DNA of 59,431 nucleotides from Candidatus Binatia bacterium (GTDB lineage Bacteria > Vulcanimicrobiota > Vulcanimicrobiia > Vulcanimicrobiales > Vulcanimicrobiaceae), in assembly GCA_035541935.1 (NCBI GenBank), contig DATKMJ010000037.1, forward strand, positions 1-59,431, in the 5' to 3' direction. The notes beneath the pieces were generated by a model. That model ran no database searches and was not told the DNA's origin. It saw nothing but the letters and a program-made list of their open reading frames with translations. Positions 19,668 to 28,457 of the stretch are shown here, piece after piece; positions within the stretch are counted from its first letter, which is position 1; each line of letters begins with the position of its first letter. A program made the position numbers and the translations under genes.

Positions 19668-20816
19668 TTACTTTACGCTGCTAAAGGGCGTCGTCCACCA
19701 GATCATGCCGGCCCAACCCGGCTTGTTGTACGACGAGAAGTACTCCTCGACGTAGACGCGCAGAAAGCGCGCGACCGGATAGTTGACGTCGATGTTTGCG
19801 GTTTGATTCAGCGCCCCCAGCGAGTTCGTCCACTCTTTCCGAAACGAGAGGAGTCCCTCGTTGAAGATCGGTTGGTAGAGCTCGAGCGTCTGCGCGGTGC
19901 TCGGCGTCGGGCCGATCGGCGCGAGCGCTCCGTTCGGCGACGTGTTGAAGCCCGGATTCGCATCGTGGGCCATCTGGTAGATAGCGAGAATGCCGGGTAC
20001 GCCGTTCGAGGGGTCGCGTTCGACGTACGGCGCAAACGCCCAGTACTGATCGGTGCCGCCTTCGGTCAAGGGCCACGAGCCGCGCGCGCCGTAGACACCC
20101 GCTTCGACCGGATACTGCGGGTTCGCATACGCGAGCTTGTATTGGAACGTGTGGTCGGTCTCGGCAAAATCGCTGCTCGCGCCCCATTGCGATACGACCG
20201 TTCCGCCCTCGTACATGTAACCCGCTTCGAGATCGAGGCTCCCTTTGATGTAATCGATCTTCGTACCCCAGCGATTGGCATCGAGTTCGTACGGGTGCTC
20301 GCCGACGACGATCTCCGGCGTCGTAAAGCCGGCCAGATCCATCCATTGGCTGTACGGAGAGGGAGCCGGCGCTTCGATGAGCCCGACGAAGAGATGACCG
20401 TCGCGATGGAACAAATTGTTATACGTCGCCCAGAAGGTGTCGAGGTCGCCGGCTTGATTGTTCTGCAAGATCCATTGCTGAAAGTGGTAGGTGACGTCGT
20501 CGCCCAGGTAGCCGACGGCGTGGATCGCCATGTTGCCGGCGGCCCAGCGGGGCGCGCCGTTCACGTCGTAGTTCACGCTCTGATCCCACCAGATCGGCAG
20601 CGCGCGTCTGAGCACGTGCGGATCGAGCGATGCGTAGCCGGTGCGCTGCACGTAACGGCCGTAGGTGTTGAGTGCGGGGACCTGCGTGTGGCAAACGTTG
20701 CATTTCACGCCATACGCTTGGGCGAAGACCGGCATCGCAACGGCGGTGCCGGGCCAGGCCGCCGCGAACGCGATCGCCGCCGTCGCGACGGACGCACGGA
20801 TCCCGCGCGGACTCAC
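19668..20816 (-). CDS. Cyc2-like fused monohaem cytochrome c - outer-membrane porin
   Basis: 382 residues: signal peptide to ~27, one haem c site CNVCH (C39, C42, H43), and then ~330 residues of alternating, aromatic-rich beta strands ending like a barrel. The N-terminus MPVFAQAYGVKCNVCH ... PALNTYGR closely follows the Cyc2 signature (A-x-P-x-FA ... G-x-x-C-x-x-CH ... P-x-L-x-x-x-G-R). Cyc2 is the outer-membrane iron oxidase of Acidithiobacillus and Zetaproteobacteria. It overlaps a CuA-type cupredoxin gene by 4 bases, as expected for an electron conduit. Fe(II) oxidation is an inference; other extracellular donors or acceptors are possible. A paralogue is at 50664-51779. Confidence 0.75.
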   Translation of the reverse strand: MSPRGIRASVATAAIAFAAAWPGTAVAMPVFAQAYGVKCNVCHTQVPALNTYGRYVQRTGYASLDPHVLRRALPIWWDQSVNYDVNGAPRWAAGNMAIHAVGYLGDDVTYHFQQWILQNNQAGDLDTFWATYNNLFHRDGHLFVGLIEAPAPSPYSQWMDLAGFTTPEIVVGEHPYELDANRWGTKIDYIKGSLDLEAGYMYEGGTVVSQWGASSDFAETDHTFQYKLAYANPQYPVEAGVYGARGSWPLTEGGTDQYWAFAPYVERDPSNGVPGILAIYQMAHDANPGFNTSPNGALAPIGPTPSTAQTLELYQPIFNEGLLSFRKEWTNSLGALNQTANIDVNYPVARFLRVYVEEYFSSYNKPGWAGMIWWTTPFSSVK

Positions 20817-21166
20817 GGCACGACGTTCACGGTCAAGGTCATATTGGCGTGGCCGGCGCCGCAGACGACCGCGCAGTGGAGCACGTAGGTACCGGCCTTC
20901 TTCGGCGTGACGTTCACGCTCGTGAACGAACCGGGGGTGATTGTCGTTAGAGGTATGCCTAAGTCGTCGGATTGGAGGCCGTGGACGCCTTCGCTCGACG
21001 TCAGGCGCAGCGTCGTCTGTTGGCCGACGTGCAACTCGATCGTCGACGGCGTGAACTTCCAGTTTGACGCGACGATATCGATGCTCGGATGAGCGGTCAG
21101 CGGGGCGGGAATCGTTAGGATTGCGATGGCGAGCGCGATCGTCGAGATCGGCAAATGGCTCTTCAT
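20813..21166 (-). CDS. Periplasmic CuA-type cupredoxin (cytochrome oxidase subunit II-like domain)
   Basis: 117 residues: signal peptide (~1-25) and a single cupredoxin domain. All CuA ligands are present: H62 in GVHGL and C98, C102, H106, M109 in CAVVCGAGHANM (C-x3-C-x3-H-x2-M). There is no transmembrane hairpin, so it is not a complete oxidase subunit II but a soluble binuclear-copper electron carrier. It is the first gene of a two-gene unit with the Cyc2-like protein, overlapping it by ATGA. By analogy with rusticyanin, it may receive electrons from the Cyc2-like protein; that pairing is inferred. Confidence 0.88.
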   Translation of the reverse strand: MKSHLPISTIALAIAILTIPAPLTAHPSIDIVASNWKFTPSTIELHVGQQTTLRLTSSEGVHGLQSDDLGIPLTTITPGSFTSVNVTPKKAGTYVLHCAVVCGAGHANMTLTVNVVP

Positions 21167-21338
21167 AATTCGAGGCTAGCCGCGGGGGGTGAATATGCTG
21201 AGAACGCCTTCTTGGAATCTTCCCGGGCGCGCGCCCCCTTGGGCCGCCAAGATGGGGGAGCGACCCTTCTCCCGCCGAACTACCCCGGGACCCGGGGGAT
21301 CCCCGGCAACATTTCAGCTACTGCTAAGGAGAGACTCT

Positions 21339-22415
21339 ATGCGATTGCTATCAACAGCGCTGTGCACGACAGCCGCTGTGGCGCTCCTCGCGGGCTGCTC
21401 CGGGAATATGACCGGGACGACCCCTGGGACTGGCAGCACCGGGACACAATCTCAGTTTTCGAGTCATGGAAAGCATATACCGCACTGGTCGTATCCCGCG
21501 ACCGTCGTTCCTCAAGGGATGGCGCCGATCGGCATGCAGTCCATCAGAACTCGCCCGGAAATCAAAAAGAAGCATTCCTCTACCGGCGGGATCTACGTGA
21601 GCCAATTCTATGCGGGTCTCATCAACGGCTACCCGCACAAGAACACGTCGAACGGCCCGCCCACGTGCAGCCTCACGGCGAGCTATCCGAATAACATCGC
21701 CACCGACATGGTCGGTAATCTGATCGATCCCGACGGCGGCAGCCGTTCGGTCATCGTCTACAGCGGCCCGGGCATGTGCGGTTCCGAGCTCGGATCGTTC
21801 TCCGACTCATACGGCCAGCCGTCCGACGCGGCCAGCAGCAATGCTTCGACCGGAACGATCGCCGTCGGAAACATCTTCGACAACAGCGACGCTCCCGGCA
21901 GCATCTCGGTCTGCACGCTCGCAGGCGGCTGCACGGCCAACCTGACGAACCCGAACATGTACGAAGTCGCCGGCGTTGCCATGGACAAGAGCGGCAACTG
22001 CTGGGCTTCGGCCGTTACCTCCGGCGGCACCGCGACCCTCACGTACTTCGCGGGTTGCACCGGCGCCGGTGAAGCGGCGACCGGGTACCTCAACAGTTCG
22101 TACGGCGGCCTCGATATCGACAACAACGGCAACCTGGTCTCGATCAGCTACTCCTCCAGCCAGGTCTACGTGTACTCGGGCTGCAACCCGGGGTGCACCG
22201 TTGTGGGCGGTCCGTTCACGCTCCAAGGCGAGGCGGTCTTCGGCCACCTGAACCGTCAGTCGATGACGTACTGCACCGGCGACTTCCTCAACGGAGAAGC
22301 CGACGTCTACTACTATAGCCCGACGTCGTTGACGTACTGGTACAGCTTCAATAACGGAATGGATGCCAGCGACGACGTGGAAGGCTGCGCGTACAATCCA
22401 GCCTCGAAGCAATAA
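21339..22415 (+). CDS. Lipoprotein with beta-propeller-like body, paralogue B
   Basis: 358 residues from the ATG at 21339 (AAGGAGA 7 bases upstream); an upstream start at 21189 would translate the leader and is rejected. Lipobox LLAGC, then the same order of units as the 18519 gene: GGIYVSQFYAGLINGYPHKN, CTLAGGCTANLTN, VAMDKSGNCWAS, DIDNNGNLVSI and YYYSPTSLTYWYS. The two proteins are similar along the full length, so they arose by duplication. The leader of each gene carries a similar GGGGGAGCGA element. Function unknown. Confidence 0.8.
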   Translation: MRLLSTALCTTAAVALLAGCSGNMTGTTPGTGSTGTQSQFSSHGKHIPHWSYPATVVPQGMAPIGMQSIRTRPEIKKKHSSTGGIYVSQFYAGLINGYPHKNTSNGPPTCSLTASYPNNIATDMVGNLIDPDGGSRSVIVYSGPGMCGSELGSFSDSYGQPSDAASSNASTGTIAVGNIFDNSDAPGSISVCTLAGGCTANLTNPNMYEVAGVAMDKSGNCWASAVTSGGTATLTYFAGCTGAGEAATGYLNSSYGGLDIDNNGNLVSISYSSSQVYVYSGCNPGCTVVGGPFTLQGEAVFGHLNRQSMTYCTGDFLNGEADVYYYSPTSLTYWYSFNNGMDASDDVEGCAYNPASKQ

Positions 22416-22444
22416 CGCCTAACATCCCAACGGGGAGTAAACGG

Positions 22445-22480
22445 CAGGGTGACCGGGAGACCGGTCACCCTGTTTCGTTT
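22445..22480 (+). terminator. Intrinsic terminator after lipoprotein B
   Basis: A perfect 12-bp stem (CAGGGTGACCGG with CCGGTCACCCTG, GAGA loop, 22445-22472) is followed by TTTCGTTT. It separates the lipoprotein from the convergent peptidoglycan-recycling operon. Confidence 0.88.
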
Positions 22481-22491
22481 GCGACCCTCTC

Positions 22492-24003
22492 TCAGATGTT
22501 CGGCGCGAGCCCGGCCTCGATGCCCGCTTCGAAGGTCCGGTTCCACGGAAGATCGATCGTCATCGCGGCGATGTGATAGCCGGGGTCGAGCTGCGGCAGA
22601 ATCGCTCCGGCGTACTCCCAGAGCAGCGCGCTCTCGCGCCGCTCGAGCGACGCCGCAACCTCCGGCGCGAGCAGCGTATGATCCGTAATTCCTTGCGCGG
22701 CGAGCGTCGCGTTGAGATCGGGGCGCACTACGTCGTGAAACGCATAGTCGTCGAGGAAGCGGACGAACGTGAACGTGCGGTGGGCGAGCGCGTCGTAGGT
22801 CCGCATGCGGCGTCCGGCGCCCGCGGCAATCGCTTCGGCCAGAGCGCAGCCTACCGTGTTCGCGTTGGTGTTCCACGATGCATACGCATCGAGACGCGCG
22901 GCGAGCCCTGAGGATAGAATGCTCCTGGCGAAGGCCGCCTGATCGCCGTACGACGTCAGATACGAGAGATCGGCGAGCGCGACGGAGCGGCCGGCGGCCG
23001 CGTCGCCTGCCATCGCCGCTGCGAACGCGTCGTCTCGATCCGCGCTCGTCTTTGGAATCCGCACGTAGAGCACGATCTCCGGCGCGCCGTCGTCGCGCAC
23101 GCCGCCGCATAATCGGATCAGCGCATCTATCGCGGTCGAAACGGGCGCGTACTCGATCGGATCCTGATACGACGCCCCGTCGGGCGTGGAGTATCGCACG
23201 GCGACGCGAGGTTGCCACGCCGCAGAGCGCGCGATCGCACGCGCGACCAGCGCCATCCCCAGCTCGTCGGCGCCGGGCTCGATGGAGGCGCGCTCGGTGA
23301 GGTTTTGCGCGGAGAGCTCGGCCTGCAAGAGCGCGACCTCCCGCACGTGCAGGCCGGCCGGTCCGGCGTCGTCCTGGCCGAGAACCAGCCGGTCGATCGT
23401 GCCTGCGGCGGTCATTTTCAGCAGGAGCCGGTCGACGGCCACGTCGCGGGCCCGCGTGGCGAGGTATGCCTCGAGCGTCGCGGGACCGATCGCCTGCGCG
23501 AGTTGCTGCGCGCGCGCCGCTTCGCTCGGAAGCGGGGGATCGTGCAAGCCGGCATACTCTTGCAGGTACGTCCAAGCCGGATACGCGGCGAAGAACGGCG
23601 TCCCCGCCGGAACGCCGGTTGGGGCGAGGCGCATGATCGTCCCGAAGGTGCCGATCCACGCCTTCGGACGCCGCGCGCGCAGATGTTCGATCTCGCGCAG
23701 GCGCGAGTACGCGTCGGCGTACGAGACGCCCGGGACGCGCGACGCGATCAAGCCGCCGTACGCGAGCATGTCGGACGAGATGACGAACGCATCGCTGCGC
23801 GCGTGCGCCGCTTCTCGATTGAGCCACGCAATCAAGGCATCGGATCGTCCGGGATCGAGCCCGCGGCCGAGCAGTCGAGGCGGCGGAGCGTCGACGGCGA
23901 CGCCGGCGATTCGGCCGAGCATCACCGGCAGTTGCGCCGTCACCGGCCGATCGTCGAGCGGAAGAAAGACGATCGTCGCAAGAAAGAGCGCGAGCAACGG
24001 CAT
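22492..24003 (-). CDS. DUF4127 family protein
   Basis: 503 residues. The family's opening FLPLDDRPV, SSDMLAYGGLIASR and GQDDAGPAGLHVRE motifs are clear, along with LSYLTSYGDQAAF and ASWNTNANTVG. A short hydrophobic N-terminus (LLALFLATIVFLPL) could be a signal peptide or simply the first strand of the domain. No biochemical function is established for the family that I know of. It is the last gene of the peptidoglycan-recycling operon, with its ATG sharing a base with the murQ stop, so a role in handling muropeptide sugars is suggested by context. The Asp-rich motifs hint at metal or sugar binding. Confidence 0.88.
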   Translation of the reverse strand: MPLLALFLATIVFLPLDDRPVTAQLPVMLGRIAGVAVDAPPPRLLGRGLDPGRSDALIAWLNREAAHARSDAFVISSDMLAYGGLIASRVPGVSYADAYSRLREIEHLRARRPKAWIGTFGTIMRLAPTGVPAGTPFFAAYPAWTYLQEYAGLHDPPLPSEAARAQQLAQAIGPATLEAYLATRARDVAVDRLLLKMTAAGTIDRLVLGQDDAGPAGLHVREVALLQAELSAQNLTERASIEPGADELGMALVARAIARSAAWQPRVAVRYSTPDGASYQDPIEYAPVSTAIDALIRLCGGVRDDGAPEIVLYVRIPKTSADRDDAFAAAMAGDAAAGRSVALADLSYLTSYGDQAAFARSILSSGLAARLDAYASWNTNANTVGCALAEAIAAGAGRRMRTYDALAHRTFTFVRFLDDYAFHDVVRPDLNATLAAQGITDHTLLAPEVAASLERRESALLWEYAGAILPQLDPGYHIAAMTIDLPWNRTFEAGIEAGLAPNI

Positions 24004-24896
24004 CAGAGCAGCCGTCGAAGGACGCCGCCATGGCGTTCGAGCAGCGCGCGCGCTTCCGTCGCATCGAGCCCGCGCCGTTCCATGACGATCGCAACCTTGA
24101 CGCCGCCACCGGCCGCGTCGAGCAGTTCGCGGGCGCGGCGCTCGTCGACTCCCGCGATCGTTCGAACGAGGCGCAGCGCGCGCCCGCGCAGTTTCTCGTT
24201 CTCGGCGACGAGATCCACCATGAAGTTATCGTAGACCTTGCCGAGACGGATCATGATCGCGGTCGAGAGAGCGTTGAGCGCGACCTTCTGCGCCGTACCG
24301 GCCTTCAGGCGCGTCGAGCCCGTCAGCGCTTCCGCACCCGTATCGAGAACGACTCGATCTCCAGCGGCACGCGCGAGCGAGGAGCCGGCCGCGGAGGTTA
24401 TCGCGAGGGTATACGCGCCGGCGGCGCGGGCTCGCACGACCGCTCCCACGACGAACGCCGCCTCGCCGCTCGCGGAGATCCCGACAACGGCGTCGCACGG
24501 CGCACACCGGTCCATCGCCGCGCCGCCCGCCGCTGCATCGTCTTCGGCGCCTTCGACGGCGCGCGTCAGCGCCTCGGTCCCTCCGGCGACGTGCGCGCAC
24601 ACGAGATCGGGCGGCGTTCCGAACGTCGGCGGCATCTCCGCCGCATCGAGCGCGGCGATGCGCCCGCTGCTCCCGGCGCCGACGTAGTGCAGTCTACCGC
24701 CGCGCTCGAGCCGTCGCGCGATCTCGTCAACGGCGCGCGCGAGCGCCTCGTTCTGCGCGAGCACCGCTTCGACCGCGTCGCGCTGCTCGGCAACGAGGAG
24801 TTCGACGAGCGCGGGCGTGCTCAACAGGTCGAGCCCGGCGCTGCGTTCGCTGCGCGCCTCGGTCGGCGGAAGATCGCTCACGTCCGAGCACCGCAT
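24003..24896 (-). CDS. murQ: N-acetylmuramic acid 6-phosphate etherase MurQ
   Basis: 297 residues with the SIS-domain features of MurQ: YVGAGSSGRIAALDAAE, AGGTEALTRAVEGAEDD, GISASGEAAFV and TGSTRLKAGTAQK, followed by the C-terminal helical part. It removes the lactyl group of MurNAc-6-phosphate to give GlcNAc-6-phosphate. Its substrate is supplied by AnmK, whose gene is immediately upstream and overlaps by 19 bases. Typical length and complete active-site motifs. Confidence 0.96.
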   Translation of the reverse strand: MRCSDVSDLPPTEARSERSAGLDLLSTPALVELLVAEQRDAVEAVLAQNEALARAVDEIARRLERGGRLHYVGAGSSGRIAALDAAEMPPTFGTPPDLVCAHVAGGTEALTRAVEGAEDDAAAGGAAMDRCAPCDAVVGISASGEAAFVVGAVVRARAAGAYTLAITSAAGSSLARAAGDRVVLDTGAEALTGSTRLKAGTAQKVALNALSTAIMIRLGKVYDNFMVDLVAENEKLRGRALRLVRTIAGVDERRARELLDAAGGGVKVAIVMERRGLDATEARALLERHGGVLRRLL

Positions 24897-26032
24897 TCGC
24901 CCGCGACTTTCGCGAGCAGGTCGCGCAATCGGCGCGGCGCGATCGCGCCGAGCACGACGCCGCGACTCGCTCCGGTCGCCGCGGGCACGTTGGCGATGCG
25001 CTCGCGCAACGTCTCGTATCCGAGAACCGCGAACGCAATCGCCTCTTTCGCATCAGCCGCAATCCCCATCGCATCCGACGTTTCGACGCGCGCGCCGCCC
25101 AAGCGTGCGCCGATCCGCGCCAAGAGCGAGCGATTTCGCGCGCCGCCCCCCGAGGCGACGACGAGCGCGCCGGAAAAGCCCGCGCCGGCGATCGCTTGCG
25201 CCGCCGACGCCGCGGTCAGCTCGGTCAGCGTCGCCGCGCCGTCTTCGAGCGAGAGCGCGGCGAGCGCGTCGCGATGGAGCGCAAGAAATTGCGCGCCGAA
25301 ACGCTCGCGTCCGGTCGTCTTCGGCGGCGCAGACGCGAAGTACGGATCGGAGAGCATCGCGGAGAGCAGCGCCGCGTTCACGCGCCCGCCGGCGGCGAGC
25401 GCGCCGTCCCGGTCGAAACCTCGCTCGCCGCCGGTGCGCTCGCGGACGAAAGCATCGAGAAGCATGTTGCCGGGGCCGGTGTCGAAAGCGATCGTCTCGC
25501 TCGCGGCGGCGCCTCGCCGCAACAGCGAGACGTTTGCGATTCCCCCCAGGTTGAGAGCGACCCGGTCTTCTGCTTCGCTTCCCAAGAGCAGCGCGTCAAC
25601 GTAGGCGACGAGCGGCGCCCCTTCCCCGCCCGCCGCGCAATCGGCGCTGCGGAAATCGTAGCAGACCGTCGCATCGAGCGCCTCTCGGATCGCGAACGGA
25701 TCGCCGGCCTGCAACGTCACGTGCGCGGCGCCGTCGTGCCAGAGCGTCTGGCCGTGCGACGCTACGTAGCCGAGAGCCTCGCCGCCGGCGACGCCGCGCG
25801 CGGAATCGGCGAAGGCGAGACCGAGCCGGCGGTGAAGCCTCGCGACCGCGGCGACGCTCCCGGCGTTCGGGGGCAGCGCCGCCGCCAGGTCGTCGCGCAG
25901 ATCGTCGTCGAACGGCCGCGTCTCAAAGCGCAGCAGCTCGATCGCGTAGCCGGAGGCGCGCGGTGCGATCTCAACGAGAGCCGCATCGACTCCGTCGAGC
26001 GACGTTCCACTCATTACGCCGACGGCGCGCAT
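24878..26032 (-). CDS. anmK: Anhydro-N-acetylmuramic acid kinase AnmK
   Basis: 384 residues from the ATG at 26032, which overlaps the upstream stop (TGATG); a longer frame to 26218 is only a shadow. ASKHA-kinase motifs: VGVMSGTSLDGVDAALVE, SHGQTLWHDG, LNLGGIANVSLL, DTGPGNMLLDAF and ASGGGARNRSLL. It opens the 1,6-anhydro ring of anhMurNAc and phosphorylates it to MurNAc-6-phosphate, the MurQ substrate. Anhydro sugars arise from lytic transglycosylases, so the cell recycles its own wall. Confidence 0.96.
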   Translation of the reverse strand: MRAVGVMSGTSLDGVDAALVEIAPRASGYAIELLRFETRPFDDDLRDDLAAALPPNAGSVAAVARLHRRLGLAFADSARGVAGGEALGYVASHGQTLWHDGAAHVTLQAGDPFAIREALDATVCYDFRSADCAAGGEGAPLVAYVDALLLGSEAEDRVALNLGGIANVSLLRRGAAASETIAFDTGPGNMLLDAFVRERTGGERGFDRDGALAAGGRVNAALLSAMLSDPYFASAPPKTTGRERFGAQFLALHRDALAALSLEDGAATLTELTAASAAQAIAGAGFSGALVVASGGGARNRSLLARIGARLGGARVETSDAMGIAADAKEAIAFAVLGYETLRERIANVPAATGASRGVVLGAIAPRRLRDLLAKVAGECGART

Positions 26033-27051
26033 CAGGCGCCATGCTCGGCGACGATCGCATCGTAGAATCGCGCTCGCAGATCCCGGATGTCGTTGCGGCC
26101 GAAGTAGACGGCGTTGGTCAGCAGCACGCCTTGAAGGTCGCGCGCGGGGTCGGCCCAGACGCTCGTGCCGACGAAGCCGGTATGGCCGAACGTCGCGGCG
26201 TCCATATGCGCGCCGCACGAATTCTCATCGCTCGTCTTCAACGCCCAGCCGAGACCACGCCGCAGGACGGGATCGTAGGCTCGTTCCGTGACGGCCTCGC
26301 GCACGAGCCGTTCGCCGATCGCGTACCGGCCGCGACCGTGCAGCGTCCCGAGGTAGATCTCGGTCAGCGCGCCGACGTCCGCCGCGGTACCGAAGAGGCC
26401 CGCGTGCCCCGCGACGCCGCCCATGAGGTGCGCCTTCTCATCGTGAACGAAGCCTTGCACGCGACCGCGCCAGCCATCGTCTTCGGTCGCGGGAATCTGC
26501 GAGCGCAGCGTCGCGGCCGGACGGTAACGGACCGAAGACGGGAATCTCTGCGCGACCAGAGCGGCGAGAGAACGGCCGGCCGTACGCTCGAGGACTGTGC
26601 CGAGCGCGATGAATCCAAGATCGCTATAGATAACACGTTCGCCCGGCCGCGCGAGCAGCGGCGCGCGCAGCGCGAACGACTCGACGTTCTCGTCGAGAAT
26701 CGCGCGATAATCGGCGCCCGAGTTCATGCCCGACGTGTGCGAGAGGAGCATGCGCGCGGTGATCGCGGCGTGCGGCGTGCCGATCCATTCGGGAAGGGCG
26801 CCGGTCAACGGCGCGTCCAGTTCCAAGCGACCGGCGGCGACGAGCTCGAGCACGAGCGTCGAAACGAAGAGCTTCGTCAGCGATGCGAGATCGAAGAGCG
26901 TGTCCGCGAAGACGGGACGCGCGCGTTCGTCGTCGCGAGTCGCGCCGTAGGCCCGTTCGAAAACCGGCCGGCCGCGACGCTCGACGCGCGCCACCGCCGC
27001 GGTGAACTCCGTTCCGCATGCCTCGCGCAATACGCGATCCGCGCTCTTCAC
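26032..27051 (-). CDS. Serine hydrolase of the beta-lactamase class C family (S12)
   Basis: 339 residues. The active-site motif SLTK (S-x-x-K) is present after DTLFDLA, the second motif is YSD (YERVIYSDLGF region; usual Y-x-N), and the third is HTG in FGHTGFVGTS. No signal peptide, so it acts in the cytoplasm. Such enzymes next to NagZ and AnmK in recycling operons are likely to act on muropeptides or D-amino-acid amides rather than antibiotics. GTGA/ATGA-type overlaps link it to both neighbours, nagZ and anmK. The exact substrate is unknown. Confidence 0.88.
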   Translation of the reverse strand: MKSADRVLREACGTEFTAAVARVERRGRPVFERAYGATRDDERARPVFADTLFDLASLTKLFVSTLVLELVAAGRLELDAPLTGALPEWIGTPHAAITARMLLSHTSGMNSGADYRAILDENVESFALRAPLLARPGERVIYSDLGFIALGTVLERTAGRSLAALVAQRFPSSVRYRPAATLRSQIPATEDDGWRGRVQGFVHDEKAHLMGGVAGHAGLFGTAADVGALTEIYLGTLHGRGRYAIGERLVREAVTERAYDPVLRRGLGWALKTSDENSCGAHMDAATFGHTGFVGTSVWADPARDLQGVLLTNAVYFGRNDIRDLRARFYDAIVAEHGA

Positions 27052-28457
27052 GAGGGTCCGGTGCTGAAGATCGCGTCGGCGAGGCCGCCGATCGAGGCGG
27101 CGTCGTCGCCGTAGACGAGCAGCAGATGGCGCGCTCGCGTGAAGACGGGCGCGCCGGCGCGCTCGAACGCGACGACGACCGCGTCGGGATACGCATCGAG
27201 GATCCGCGCGATCGCGCCGGCTCGTGCCGGATGACGATCCGCTCCCCGCGCGAGAACGAGCGGACGGCGTCCGCTCCGCTCGATTCGCGCGAGCGCGGCA
27301 TCCGTCTCCTCCGGAGCGGGATCGCCGGCCGCAACGACCTCGTCGAGCGCCGGCGCCTCTCGGCGGAGCGCGGTCGCGCCGCCGAACGCAACGGCGATCG
27401 CCGCAACCGGATCGGCGTGCGGCACGCCGCGCAGCGTCGTGACTGCGCGCCTGCCGATCTCGCGGCCGATTCCCGGATGAGGCGCGAACTCGCCGAGCGC
27501 GATCGGCATCGCTCCGGCGTCACGCAACCGCGCGACGCGCGCGTACGCCTCTTGCAGCCGTTCGAGCGGAACGCGTCCCGCCTCGACCGCCGCTTCGATT
27601 GCGGCGACGGCCGCGAGCGCGCGCTCGGGATCGTGGCTGAAGACGAGCAGATCGGCCCCAGCCGCCAGCGCGTCGACCGCGCCGGAGTCGCGCGCTGCCG
27701 CCTGCATCTCGAGACAATCGGTAACGAGGGCGCCGCGAAAGCCGAGCTCGCCGCGCAATAGATCGCCGGCGATCCGGCGCGAAAACGTTGCCGGGCGCTC
27801 CGAATCGAATGCCGTGACGAGCACGTGCGCGCTCATCATCGCCGGCGCATCCGATGCGACCGCGGCGAACGGCACGAGATCGCGCGCGAGCAGCGTCGCA
27901 GCGCCGGCCTCGATCACGGGCAGCGCGTCGTGCGAATCGACGGCGGTCGCTCCATGCCCGGGAAAGTGCTTGTAGCATGGGAGCACGCCGCCGCTGCGCA
28001 GGCCGCTTCCGAATGCGGCGCCGAGCATCGCCACGAGATGCGGATCGGATCCGAAGCAGCGATTGCCCATCACGACGCTCTCCGGCTCGAGCGCGAGATC
28101 GAGCACCGGCGCGAAGTCCAGCGTGCAGCCCGCGCGCCGCAGATCGAAGGCGATTTGCTCGCCGGCGCGCCGAGCGAGGCCGGCATCGCCGGTCGCGCCG
28201 AGCGCCATCATCGGCGGGATCGCTTCGACGCCTCGACGGAGGCGGGCGACGCGGCCGCCTTCTTGATCGATCGCGATCAGCACGTTCCCCCCGTGGCGCT
28301 CTCGCAGTTCGTCGGTCAGCGCGCGTATCTCGCCGATCGTCGCGTCATCGCGGTTAAAGAGCAGGTAGCCGCCCACGCGCGGGAGCCGATCGTCGATCGC
28401 CGTGGCGTCGATGCCGGCCATGACGACGCCGCGTGCGAGATCGCCGGCCGCGCTCAC
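27048..28457 (-). CDS. nagZ: Beta-N-acetylglucosaminidase NagZ (GH3)
   Basis: 469 residues. The GH3 NagZ catalytic signature KHFPGHG (163-169) with D174 and H176 (DSHDALP) and the nucleophile D247 in LVTDCLEMQA are present, plus AIDQEGGRVARL near residue 62. NagZ cleaves GlcNAc from GlcNAc-anhMurNAc-peptides in the cytoplasm. A C-terminal extension of ~130 residues (from ~335) beyond the catalytic barrel resembles the small accessory domain of Bacillus-type enzymes. No signal peptide is seen, consistent with cytoplasmic recycling. Translationally coupled to the ABC ATPase and serine hydrolase genes. Confidence 0.93.
   Translation of the reverse strand: MSAAGDLARGVVMAGIDATAIDDRLPRVGGYLLFNRDDATIGEIRALTDELRERHGGNVLIAIDQEGGRVARLRRGVEAIPPMMALGATGDAGLARRAGEQIAFDLRRAGCTLDFAPVLDLALEPESVVMGNRCFGSDPHLVAMLGAAFGSGLRSGGVLPCYKHFPGHGATAVDSHDALPVIEAGAATLLARDLVPFAAVASDAPAMMSAHVLVTAFDSERPATFSRRIAGDLLRGELGFRGALVTDCLEMQAAARDSGAVDALAAGADLLVFSHDPERALAAVAAIEAAVEAGRVPLERLQEAYARVARLRDAGAMPIALGEFAPHPGIGREIGRRAVTTLRGVPHADPVAAIAVAFGGATALRREAPALDEVVAAGDPAPEETDAALARIERSGRRPLVLARGADRHPARAGAIARILDAYPDAVVVAFERAGAPVFTRARHLLLVYGDDAASIGGLADAIFSTGPS

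Noticed and set aside
26032-27051. Antibiotic-resistance beta-lactamase
   Set aside because: No signal peptide and the gene is embedded in a cytoplasmic wall-recycling operon; second motif is YSD rather than Y-x-N.
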